From the NCBI GenBank assembly GCA_016794485.1, contig JAEUHV010000257.1:1-50210 (forward strand): 50,210 nucleotides of DNA, in the 5' to 3' direction. Positions within the stretch are counted from its first letter, which is position 1, and each line of letters opens with the position of its first letter. The notes beneath the pieces are model-generated. The model was not told the DNA's origin. It searched no databases and worked only from the letters and a program-made list of their open reading frames with translations. This document shows positions 26,264-34,193 of this stretch, piece after piece. This DNA is from Planctomycetota bacterium (GTDB taxonomy: Bacteria; Planctomycetota; UBA1135; UBA2386). The position numbers and the translations under genes are program-made.

Positions 26264-27069
26264 ACCCTCCGGCCGTGCGCCCAGCCCCCCTGCTGCTCGG
26301 GGTCGTGCACCTGCCGCCGCTGCCGTCGGCGAAGGACCACCGCGGGATGTCCGAGGTCTGGGCCCGGGCGCTGGCCGACGCCAGGGCCTACGCCGAGGGC
26401 GGCTTCGACGGGATCGTCGTCGAGAACTTCGGCGACGCGCCGTTCCACAAGGGCACGCACGCCGATCCGGTGCCGCCCGACGTGCCGGCGGCCTTGGCGG
26501 TCGCCGCCGACCGCATCGTCGCGGCGACCGGGTTGCCGATCGGGATCAACTGCCTGCGCAACGACGGCGTGGCTGCACTCGGCGTGGCCGCGGTCACCGC
26601 GGCGCGGTGGGTGCGGATCAACGTGCTGTCCGGCGCCTACGTGACCGACCAGGGGTTGATCGAAGGAGAGGCCGCCCGGGTGTTCGCCTACCGCCGCCGG
26701 CTCGGCAGCAACGTCGAGGTGCTCGCCGATTTCCTGGTCAAGCATGCTGCCCCGCTGGCGCCGATCGACGTCGCCACCGGGGCGCGCGACCTGGCCGAAC
26801 GCAGCGGTGCGGCCGGTCTCGTGTTGTCCGGCTCGCGCACGGGTGAGCCGGTCGATGTCGCATTGCTCGACACCGTGCGCGCGGCGGTGGGGGCGTTCCC
26901 GATCTGGCTCGGGTCCGGGCTGTCGCTGGCCAACGCCGCGAGCCTGTGGCCACGATGCGACGGGGCGATCGTCGGCACGGCCTGCAAGCAGGACGGCCGG
27001 GTCGACCGTCCGGTCGACGTGGCGCGGGTGCGCGCCTTGCGTGCGGCGTGTCCGCCGCGTCCCGTGTGA
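26260..27069 (+). CDS. BtpA/SgcQ family protein (TIM barrel)
   Basis: A 269-residue cytoplasmic protein. GVVHLPPLPSAKDHRG (about 13-28), FDGIVVENFGDAPF, LPIGINCLRNDG, WVRINVLSGAYVTDQG and LVLSGSRTGEPVD are all typical of the BtpA family. BtpA was named for photosystem I biogenesis in cyanobacteria; the SgcQ branch sits in sugar-catabolism gene sets, and true functions remain poorly defined. Here it lies between two glycosyltransferase genes with ATGA coupling upstream, so I infer a sugar or sugar-nucleotide related role. It is the odd member of the block. Confidence 0.88.
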   Translation: MNPPAVRPAPLLLGVVHLPPLPSAKDHRGMSEVWARALADARAYAEGGFDGIVVENFGDAPFHKGTHADPVPPDVPAALAVAADRIVAATGLPIGINCLRNDGVAALGVAAVTAARWVRINVLSGAYVTDQGLIEGEAARVFAYRRRLGSNVEVLADFLVKHAAPLAPIDVATGARDLAERSGAAGLVLSGSRTGEPVDVALLDTVRAAVGAFPIWLGSGLSLANAASLWPRCDGAIVGTACKQDGRVDRPVDVARVRALRAACPPRPV

Positions 27070-27103
27070 AGGGCGCATCCCGCGACAGCCGAAAAGGCCG
27101 GGT

Positions 27104-28117
27104 GTGAAGGTCCTGTTGCTGACTCCGGCGCCCACGAGCCTGCACCTCGGCGGATTCGCCACGGTCGCGCGTTGGCGCGAGGGCCTGCAGGCGCGCGGCC
27201 ATTTGTGCGAGTTGTTCGGCAGCACCGATGAAGGCGGCCTCAAGCAGTCGCTCGAGGGCACGCTGGGTCGCTTCAAGCCCGATCTCGTGCACGCGCACGA
27301 CGCGGCGCGCACGGGGCAGCAGCTGCTCGGCCTGCGCACGCCGTGGGTGGTGTCGCTGAGCGGCGAGGACCTGCACCACGACATGCTCGACGAGCAGCGC
27401 GGTGCCCTCGTGTGCGAAGTCGTGCGGCGCGCACACCGTGTCCTGGCGCCGTCGGCGGCCGCCGCGCGCGAGGTCGAGGAACGGGTGCCCGACGCGGTCG
27501 GCAAGATCGACGTCGTGCCGCGCTCGGCGCGTCGCCTCGCCACCAACGGCACCGACCTGCGGCTGTCGCTCGGCATTCCAAAGCAGCGCTTCCTGGTGTT
27601 CCTGCCCGGCGGGCTGCGACCCATCAAGGGGCAGCACCGCGCCGTGGCCGTGGTCGGCATCCTGCGGGCCGCCGGAGCCGACGTGGAGATGATCATCGCC
27701 GGTCCCGACCAGGACCCGGTCTACGCGGCCGACCTGCGCGCCCTGTGCCAGCAGCAGCCCGGCGTGCGGGTGCTGCCGACGCTCGCCGCCGACCGCATGG
27801 GGGCGGCCTACCTGGACGCCGACGTCGTGCTCAACACCTCGCTGAGCGAAGGGGCCGCGCCGACGATCCTCGAAGCGGGGCTGCTCGGGCGGCCGATCGT
27901 GGCGTCCGCGGTCAGCGGCAACCAGGAACTCATCCGCCATCGCGAGACCGGTCTGCTCTACGAGTCGGAAGAGGACATGGCCAAGCAGATCCTGGCCCTG
28001 TGGCGCAACCGTTCCGCGGCCGGCGCCCTCGGCGTGCGCGTGCGCGAAGACTTCCAGCGCCGCTTCGATGTGGAGCGCGAACTCGGCGCGCTGCTGTCCG
28101 CCTACGCCGCCGCCTGA
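27104..28117 (+). CDS. GT4 family glycosyltransferase
   Basis: A 337-residue GT-B glycosyltransferase starting with GTG. The N-terminal half has a glycine-rich loop (HLGGFATVARW) and DLVHAHDAARTG; the C-terminal half has FLPGGLRPIKGQ, EMIIAGPDQDP and the E-x7-E motif EGAAPTILE that binds the donor nucleotide sugar, then GRPIVASAVSGNQELI. It should act on the same cell-surface glycan as its neighbours. It is 34 bp from the BtpA gene and is the last + strand gene before a hairpin at 28218-28248. Confidence 0.9.
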   Translation: MKVLLLTPAPTSLHLGGFATVARWREGLQARGHLCELFGSTDEGGLKQSLEGTLGRFKPDLVHAHDAARTGQQLLGLRTPWVVSLSGEDLHHDMLDEQRGALVCEVVRRAHRVLAPSAAAAREVEERVPDAVGKIDVVPRSARRLATNGTDLRLSLGIPKQRFLVFLPGGLRPIKGQHRAVAVVGILRAAGADVEMIIAGPDQDPVYAADLRALCQQQPGVRVLPTLAADRMGAAYLDADVVLNTSLSEGAAPTILEAGLLGRPIVASAVSGNQELIRHRETGLLYESEEDMAKQILALWRNRSAAGALGVRVREDFQRRFDVERELGALLSAYAAA

Positions 28118-28217
28118 TCGGCTGGGTGGGGCGGGGCGTGGCCTGCGCCGCTGCCGCGGGCAGAATGCGATGTTCTCGCGGTTGGAGTCCCCGCGTAGCG
28201 GCGGCGCCAAGGAGCAC

Positions 28218-28248
28218 GATCCGCGCCGCCTCTCGGGCGGGGCGGATC
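28218..28248. terminator. strong hairpin between convergent genes
   Basis: The arms GATCCGC-G-CCGCC and GGCGG-G-GCGGATC pair over 12 of 13 positions (one G-G mismatch) around a 5-base loop. It lies 100 bp past the GT4 stop and overlaps the stop codon of the convergent DUF2779 gene, so it could end transcription from both sides. There is no T-run on either strand. It is the best terminator-like structure in the window. Confidence 0.55.
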
Positions 28249-29827
28249 ACTCGGGGTCGGGCAGCTTCTTCGGCAGGGGCTTCGGCAAGGCCTTCGGCTT
28301 CACCTTGGCGACCTCGGGCTTGGGCTTTTGCGCCGGCGGCGCGACTCCGGCGTAGGTGTTGAACAGCTGCAGCAGCCGTTCGGTCGTCCACACGAGGCCG
28401 GCCACGATGTCGGCGCCGAGCTTGTCCTTGGTCGCCTGGCGCACGCGCGGTGCCCATGCCTTCTGCAGCGCTTCCAGCACGGCGTCCTCACCGACGACGG
28501 CCAGGTCCTTGCCGCTGCCGTCGCCGAGCAGGGCTTCGACGCTGGCGCGCAGGTCCTGGTGCGTGCGCACCTTCGGATGGAACACCCCGGCGTCGAACAA
28601 CTGCATCAAGTCGAGGTGCGGCGTCGAGACGAGCGCACGCGCCGCCGCCTTGGCGTTCGGCAGGTCGTCCAGCAGGGAGCGCAGTTCGTCCAGCGCGTCG
28701 TCGTCCCACACGACGATGGTGCCGCCGACTTCCAGGTGCTTTTGCAGCGACGTGGCGAACCCGGGGCGCGGGTCGGTGCGGTCGATGTGCACGAACGTCG
28801 CGGTCTCGAGCCGGCCATCGGCGTGCACGGTGTGCGCCGACCACGCGTACGGCACCAGCCGCCACGGCCGTTGGCCGTCGAAGCGCGGCAGCGGATCGGT
28901 GACGGCGCCGATGGCGAGGAAGTGCAGCGGCTTGCTGCACTGGGTGAGCTCGTCCTTGACGAACGGTTCGACGATCGGCTCGCCCGACTTGATGCACTGC
29001 AGGGTCTTGCGTTGCCGGAAGGTGAGGTTCGGCCGCGCTTCGTCGAGCCCGGCCAGGTCTTCGATGCCTTCCTTGTGCAGTTCGAGCTCGAGCTGGCGGG
29101 TCAGCTCGGGCAGCTCGCGCAGCGGCAACGGTGGTGCTTCCTTGGTGCAGCGCGCGACGTGCGGGCACGGGAACGGGTTCGTGCAGAACGTGCCCATCGG
29201 CAGCTGCAGCACGCCGTCGTCGGCGATCGCGGTCCGGCACGTCTGCACGCGGCGCCGGGTCGGTTCGAGCTGCTTCTGCACCTTCGCGGTGACGTCGCTG
29301 CTGCGCAGCAGCTGCATCGGCGGGAAGTCGGTCCCTTCCTTGTGCACGTATTTCGGGTTGACCTGCAGCAGATACGCGGCGCGCATCTTCAGGCCCGATT
29401 GTTCGAGCACGAGCGCCTGCAACGCGAGGTCGTTCACGTAGCGGTGCTTCACCTTCGTGCCCGACTTGATCTCGTACAGGTCGCACAGGCCTTCCTTGTG
29501 CAGCACCAGCACGTCGCTGCGCGCCTCGACACCGTCGGCGACGAACGTCGCGCCGAACAGCACCATCGCGCCGGCCGCGATCTTGGCCTTGGTCTCGGCG
29601 GCGGCGGCCGTGGCCTCCGTCGCTTCGATCGCGATGCCCTTCGGGAACGCCGTGCGAGCAAGGGCGCGCAGCTGCTCGCCGGCCGCCGACATCGCGGCAC
29701 GCAAGGCCGAGGGGGTCTCGGGCACCGGCTCGTGGTAGTCGAGCCACAAGCGCTTCTGGCATTGTTGGCCGGCCTCGAACAGGAACTTGTCGAGCAGACG
29801 AGGGCGGGGCGGCGTTTTCTTCGTCAA
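28247..29827 (-). CDS. DUF2779 family protein: Cas4-like Fe-S PD-(D/E)xK nuclease with degenerate exonuclease-like half
   Basis: A 526-residue protein. The N-terminal half looks like a Cas4/RecB-type nuclease: QQCQKRLWL near 20-28, an Asp near 105, E-I-K at 119-121, then three further cysteines (about 215, 221 and 227) that with Cys23 could hold an iron-sulfur cluster. The C-terminal half follows the DUF2779 pattern (PRFDGQRPWRLVPYAWSAH, GGTIVVWDDDA). In the family the segment before PRFDG usually contains a catalytic D-x-E (FLDFET-like); here it reads FLAIGA, so the RNase-H-like exonuclease site appears lost. The C-terminus is Lys/Pro-rich. No ATG or GTG exists before the conserved start; I chose TTG 29827, with TTG 29893 as the alternative. 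The role is unknown; DNA repair or defence is plausible. Confidence 0.72.
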   Translation of the reverse strand: MTKKTPPRPRLLDKFLFEAGQQCQKRLWLDYHEPVPETPSALRAAMSAAGEQLRALARTAFPKGIAIEATEATAAAAETKAKIAAGAMVLFGATFVADGVEARSDVLVLHKEGLCDLYEIKSGTKVKHRYVNDLALQALVLEQSGLKMRAAYLLQVNPKYVHKEGTDFPPMQLLRSSDVTAKVQKQLEPTRRRVQTCRTAIADDGVLQLPMGTFCTNPFPCPHVARCTKEAPPLPLRELPELTRQLELELHKEGIEDLAGLDEARPNLTFRQRKTLQCIKSGEPIVEPFVKDELTQCSKPLHFLAIGAVTDPLPRFDGQRPWRLVPYAWSAHTVHADGRLETATFVHIDRTDPRPGFATSLQKHLEVGGTIVVWDDDALDELRSLLDDLPNAKAAARALVSTPHLDLMQLFDAGVFHPKVRTHQDLRASVEALLGDGSGKDLAVVGEDAVLEALQKAWAPRVRQATKDKLGADIVAGLVWTTERLLQLFNTYAGVAPPAQKPKPEVAKVKPKALPKPLPKKLPDPE

Positions 29828-29930
29828 GGCAGATCGTCGAGGGGTCGCACGGCGGGCGTCTGTCCGTGGGCGGCCATCCGGCGCAAAGGCCAACCGCGCG
29901 CGCCGGAGTGTATCGCCGCGACAGTCCCGC

Positions 29931-30638
29931 TCAACGACGGCTTCGCGTGTGGCGCCACAGCAGCAGCATGACGAGCCCGACCGCGCCTCCGGTGAGGATC
30001 GGCGTCCACAGCCGGTCGCTCAGCGAGGTCTGGCCCTTGCGCACGCGCGCAAAGGTCAGCGTGGCAAGCCAGCGGCGGAACTCGGGTTCCAGCGTGGCGA
30101 AGCGATCGGGGGCGCAACTGAACGACAGCGTCACCTGGGAACTGCCGGCCGGGGAATACACGTCGAGGCAGCGGTAGGGCGGCCGGCCGTCGGTCCGGGT
30201 CGTCGTGCGCGTGGCGACGACGACCTCGACCTGCTGCTCGCCGACCAGTTCCTTCCGGATGCCGGACAGTTCGTGCCGTTCCCCGGTGGCCGTGCCCCGA
30301 TCGGCCCACATCGTGGTCAGTTGCGCGACGAAATCGTCGGCGACGTACCACTCGGCCTGCTGTTCGACGACGTAGAGCCACGGCCCCGTGAAGTCGCCGG
30401 CCAGCCAGCGATCCACCGGACCGACGGCATAGAAGCTCTGCGGTTGCGCCAGCCGCAGCGGTTCGGGCGCGTTCGCCAGTTCGCCGATGCGCCGCGCCTC
30501 GTTCGGCGCCACCTGGCGCCAACCGGCCGGCAGGCCGATGTGGAAGGTGCCGTTGCGGTTCTCGAAGCGCTGCAGTGGTTCCTGGCCGAGGGCTGCCGCG
30601 GCGAGCAGCATGGGAACGGCGAACCGGCATGTCGGCAT
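29931..30638 (-). CDS. exported protein with C-terminal membrane anchor, function unknown
   Basis: A 235-residue protein with a signal peptide (about 1-19, LLAAAALGQ), a soluble periplasmic domain (FHIGLPAGWRQVAP, LYVVEQQAEWYVADDFV, VTLSFSCAPDRF) and a final transmembrane helix (about 212-229) with a basic cytoplasmic tail. The domain resembles small lipid/protein-binding beta folds such as PsbP/DUF1795-like proteins, but I am not sure of that. It begins 7 bp after the histidine kinase gene, so the two are likely co-transcribed, and it could be an accessory or sensing protein for that kinase. Confidence 0.65.
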   Translation of the reverse strand: MPTCRFAVPMLLAAAALGQEPLQRFENRNGTFHIGLPAGWRQVAPNEARRIGELANAPEPLRLAQPQSFYAVGPVDRWLAGDFTGPWLYVVEQQAEWYVADDFVAQLTTMWADRGTATGERHELSGIRKELVGEQQVEVVVATRTTTRTDGRPPYRCLDVYSPAGSSQVTLSFSCAPDRFATLEPEFRRWLATLTFARVRKGQTSLSDRLWTPILTGGAVGLVMLLLWRHTRSRR

Positions 30639-30645
30639 CGGCCCA

Positions 30646-31437
30646 TCATCGAGCGGCGGTGGGTGCCGGCGCAACGATCCCGCGATCGGCCGCGGTGAGC
30701 CGGGGCAGTTCCAGCCAGAACGTGGCGCCGCGTGGCGACCGGGGTGCGAAGCCGAGCCGGCCGTGCATGGCCTCGGCGAGGCGCGCGCTGACGAACAGGC
30801 CGAGTCCGCTGCTGCGGGTGTGCGCATGGTCGCCGTGCGCGAACGCTTCGAACAGGCGCGGTTGCAGGGCCGGCGGGACGCCAGGGCCGTCGTCGGCGAC
30901 GACGAAGTGCACGGTGTCGCCGACCTCGCGGGCGGCCAGCTGGACCGTGCCGCCGCGGTCGCAGTACTTCACGGCATTGCCGACCAGGTTGAGCAGGATC
31001 TGCCGCACCCGGCGGCTGTCGCCGCGTACGCAGAGCCCGGGCTCGCACGAGCCGATGAGGCGCAGGCCCCGCTGTTGTGCGAGCCGGCCGAGCAGGCTCA
31101 GGCATTGGTCGACGGTCGCCGCGGCCGGCAGCGGCTCGTCGGTGACGTGCAACCGGCCGTCCTGCAATGCCGCCGCGTCGAGCACGTCGTCGACGAGACC
31201 ACCCAGATGGTGTGCGGCGAACTCGGCTTCGGTCAAGAACTCGTCGGCCTCGGGTCCGCCGGCCGGACTCGCGCGCAACAACTCCAGGGCCGTCGACACC
31301 GACGCCAGCGGCGTGCGCAGTTCGTGCGCCACGTGCGCCAGGTGCCGGTCGCGGTCGCGCACCAGGTTCTGCAGGCGCCGCCCCTGCCATGTGATCGCGC
31401 CCAGCGACGCGATCGCCACCACGATGCTCCAGTCCAT
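30646..31437 (-). CDS. small membrane-tethered histidine kinase without a sensor domain
   Basis: A 263-residue kinase with a single N-terminal helix (about 4-17), HisKA with HVAHELRTPLA (phospho-acceptor His38), and HATPase with N box VGNAVKYC, G1 DDGPGVPP and G2 SSGLGLFV. It has no periplasmic loop or PAS/GAF domain, so a partner protein probably does the sensing; the anchored exported protein encoded just downstream is a candidate. No response regulator gene is adjacent. A strong Shine-Dalgarno sequence AAGGAGG (31445-31451 on the minus strand) precedes the ATG by 7 bases. Confidence 0.9.
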   Translation of the reverse strand: MDWSIVVAIASLGAITWQGRRLQNLVRDRDRHLAHVAHELRTPLASVSTALELLRASPAGGPEADEFLTEAEFAAHHLGGLVDDVLDAAALQDGRLHVTDEPLPAAATVDQCLSLLGRLAQQRGLRLIGSCEPGLCVRGDSRRVRQILLNLVGNAVKYCDRGGTVQLAAREVGDTVHFVVADDGPGVPPALQPRLFEAFAHGDHAHTRSSGLGLFVSARLAEAMHGRLGFAPRSPRGATFWLELPRLTAADRGIVAPAPTAAR

Positions 31438-31532
31438 TCGATCCCCTCCTTTGCTGCGACCGGTATCGGAGGGTTGGCCACGGTCGTGAACGTGGCGTGG
31501 CAACGGAATCCCGGAACGGGAGCGGTGCGCGT

Positions 31533-33476
31533 TCAGGCCGGTGTCGTGTCGGGCAGCGGCACCGGGACGTCCCACAGGGTCGTCAACGCGCGCAGCAGGT
31601 CGGTTTCGTCGGCATCGAGCACGCCGTCGTCGGCGGCGGCTTCGGCGCACGCGGCGACGAGGTTGCGTTTGCCGAGCGGTGACACCGCCGCGAGGGCTTC
31701 GACCGCGGGTTCGAGTTCGCGCACCGAACAGCGTGCGCGCGGCAGCAATGCCAGTTCGGTCGGTATCGCCAACGCCTGCTTGCCGCGGGCGAACGCGCGT
31801 GCGGCGCGGGCCTCGTCGCCGTGGGCGCCGGTGTGGGCGAGCACCGACAGGACCACCGCGGCTTCGGCCGAGTGGGTGACGAGGGCGTGCGGGCGACCGG
31901 GGCGCTGCGGCAGTTCGCCGGCGCTGCGCACGCACCGTTCGACCGTGCGCAACAGCGCGAACTCGAACGGCGACAACTCGCCGTCGGCCAGCGCGAGACG
32001 GCGCAAGGTCGGGCCGAGCGTCGCGCGTTCGGCCTCGGGCAGGCGCCGCAGGGCCGGCACCGCCAGTTCGACCAGCGGCAGGCGGGCGTCGCGGGACATG
32101 CGCGCGATGGCCTGGAACGACGAGCGCACCTCGTGCACGAAGCCGACTTCGGCGCCATCGCGCCCGAGGCCGTCGAGTTGTTGCTGGCGCCGGGCCGGGT
32201 CGCGGTCCAGCAGGGCCGCTGCGACCAGGGCCTTGGCCTGGAACGGCGTGTGCGCGGCGGTCGCGAGATCGAGCGGCAGGTTGGCCAGCAGGTTCTTGGC
32301 CGCGGTGACGTGGCGTTCCTCCGGCGCGCCGATCGCAGCGGTGATCTGCGATGTCGCCACGCGCCGCGTCGTTGCCGATGCCGCTGGCGTGGCCGCCGCC
32401 GCGCCCGGGGCCGCCGCGGCGACGAGTCCGGCGAACTGCGGCGGCAGGGGCGTGCGCGCTGCGGCTTCGACCAGCGATCCGCTGCTGGCGGCCAACCGCA
32501 GGAAGCCGGGCAGGATGCGTTCGACGCGACGTTCGACCGGCGGATGGGTCGCGAACGCGCCGCCGAGGAACCGGCGCACGCCGTCGGCGAACATCATGTG
32601 GCTCGCCTCCTCCGCGTGCGGCGACTGCAGGCGGCCGTTCAGTCCGCCGATCTTCGCGAGCGCCATGCCGATGCCGCGCGGGTTGCGGGTGTACTGCACG
32701 GCACTGGCGTCGGCGAGATACTCGCGCTGGCGCGACACCGCCGACTGGATCAGGCGGGCGAAGAACACGCCGAGGTAGCCGATCACGATCATGCCGATGC
32801 CGATCAGCACGATGGCGACGACACCGCCCTTCTTGTCGCCGCGGCCCGAACCGACGACGCGCACCAGGATCCGGCCCAACGTGGCGATGCAGACGATGCC
32901 GAACAGCACGCCGATCAGTCGGATGTTGAGGCGCATGTCGCCGTGGAACACGTGGCTGAACTCGTGCGCGATGACGCCCTGCAGTTCGTCGCGAGTGAGC
33001 TGGTCGAGGCAGCCGCGCGTCACCGCCACGGCGGCGTCGGCCGGCGACCAGCCGGCGGCGAACGCGTTGATCCCGGTCTCGCCGTCGAGCACGTAGATCT
33101 CCGGCACCGGCGTGCCCGAAGCGATCGCCATCTCCTCGACGAGGTTGCGCAGCATGCGCTCCTTCGGGTCCTGGGTGTCCGGCGGCACTTCGCGGCCGCC
33201 GAGCATCTGGGCGACCTTGCCGCCACCGCTGCGCAGCAGCGCCGTCTTCCACGCCATCGCCACGCCGATCACGGCCAGCGTGCCGGCGGCGACGATGCCG
33301 AACAGGGCCGGCTCGAACACGCGCAGCTCGCCGTTGTTCGCCGCCTGGCACGCGGTCCAAGCGACGAAGTACAGCAGCAGCACGATCGTCGCCACCGCGG
33401 CGGTGAACAGCCACAGCAGGCGTCGCGACGCCGCGCGCGCACCTTCCTGGTGGCCGAAGAAGTCCATTCCGTTCAT
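31533..33476 (-). CDS. M48 (HtpX-like) membrane zinc protease with TerB-like C-terminal region
   Basis: A 647-residue protein. Two helices (about 20-41 and 54-76) precede the M48 catalytic domain with HEFSH (171-175) and the third zinc-ligand Glu in REYLADA (251-257). Two more hydrophobic segments lie around 187-200 and 220-241. HtpX-type proteases degrade damaged inner-membrane proteins. A long C-terminal extension (about 330-647) is not part of standard HtpX (about 290 residues). It is Ala/helix-rich and contains two TerB-like acidic segments, LALADGELSPFEFALLR and AAADDGVLDADETDLLRAL. The extension may bind metal or a partner and regulate the protease. Its ATG overlaps the methyltransferase stop (ATGA, 33473-33476). 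Confidence 0.88.
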   Translation of the reverse strand: MNGMDFFGHQEGARAASRRLLWLFTAAVATIVLLLYFVAWTACQAANNGELRVFEPALFGIVAAGTLAVIGVAMAWKTALLRSGGGKVAQMLGGREVPPDTQDPKERMLRNLVEEMAIASGTPVPEIYVLDGETGINAFAAGWSPADAAVAVTRGCLDQLTRDELQGVIAHEFSHVFHGDMRLNIRLIGVLFGIVCIATLGRILVRVVGSGRGDKKGGVVAIVLIGIGMIVIGYLGVFFARLIQSAVSRQREYLADASAVQYTRNPRGIGMALAKIGGLNGRLQSPHAEEASHMMFADGVRRFLGGAFATHPPVERRVERILPGFLRLAASSGSLVEAAARTPLPPQFAGLVAAAAPGAAAATPAASATTRRVATSQITAAIGAPEERHVTAAKNLLANLPLDLATAAHTPFQAKALVAAALLDRDPARRQQQLDGLGRDGAEVGFVHEVRSSFQAIARMSRDARLPLVELAVPALRRLPEAERATLGPTLRRLALADGELSPFEFALLRTVERCVRSAGELPQRPGRPHALVTHSAEAAVVLSVLAHTGAHGDEARAARAFARGKQALAIPTELALLPRARCSVRELEPAVEALAAVSPLGKRNLVAACAEAAADDGVLDADETDLLRALTTLWDVPVPLPDTTPA

Positions 33477-34102
33477 TGCCCCTCGAGTTCGAACAGGGTC
33501 GCTCCGGCGGCCTCGTGCACGAACACGCCGCCGCCACCCGCGGTGAACTTGCGGGCGAGTCGGCGACGGTACCACGCACCGGGGCGCAGATGCACGTTCC
33601 CATCGGTGCGGGTGCGGTCGCAGACGTGCTGCCAGTCGTGCGCCGTCAGCGCCTCGAGGTACAGGGCGCCCGTGGTCCAGGTCCCGAGGTTCGTCAGTGC
33701 GCGGGCGGCCTGGCGGTCGTCGAGGTACTGCAGGACGCCCTGGCACACGACCAGGTCGAACGTGGCGCGGCCGAGCTGGCGGCGCGGCTCGAGGTCGACC
33801 ACCGACCCGTGCGTCCAGCCGTGCTCCCGGCACAGGTGCTCGCTCCACTCGACGCCGAACCAGCGGGCCCGCGGCCAGCAATCGGCCGCCGCGGCGCGCC
33901 AGTGGCCGACGCCGCAGCCGACGTCCAGGATCGTGCGCACGCCGATGCCGAGATGGTCGAGGTAGGCGGCGACGAACTTCGCCAGCTTGTGCACGGTCGC
34001 AGGGTCGCTGACACGCGTGGCGGGGTCGTCGTAGTACCGGCGGTAGTACTCGGCGTCGAACGTGGTTTGCGGCCGCGGGCGGCGGCGCTGGCTGTGGCCC
34101 AT
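33473..34102 (-). CDS. class I SAM-dependent methyltransferase
   Basis: A 209-residue protein with a Rossmann-type SAM site: [15 protein letters not shown] (about 58-72), [16 protein letters not shown], and [15 protein letters not shown] as the post-II motif. The N-terminus has [16 protein letters not shown], seen in some bacterial small-molecule methyltransferases. Substrate unknown. GGAGGA (34111-34116 on the minus strand) is a good ribosome site for the ATG at 34102. It starts the likely operon methyltransferase - M48 protease - kinase - anchored protein. Confidence 0.87.
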   Translation of the reverse strand: MGHSQRRRPRPQTTFDAEYYRRYYDDPATRVSDPATVHKLAKFVAAYLDHLGIGVRTILDVGCGVGHWRAAAADCWPRARWFGVEWSEHLCREHGWTHGSVVDLEPRRQLGRATFDLVVCQGVLQYLDDRQAARALTNLGTWTTGALYLEALTAHDWQHVCDRTRTDGNVHLRPGAWYRRRLARKFTAGGGGVFVHEAAGATLFELEGQ

Positions 34103-34193
34103 CGCGTCGATCCTCCGCCGATGGCACCGGCGCTTCCAGTGTGGAGGTGGAAGGCTCCAGTGGCCGGCGCGACAGATTCGATGCTGGCTGCCG

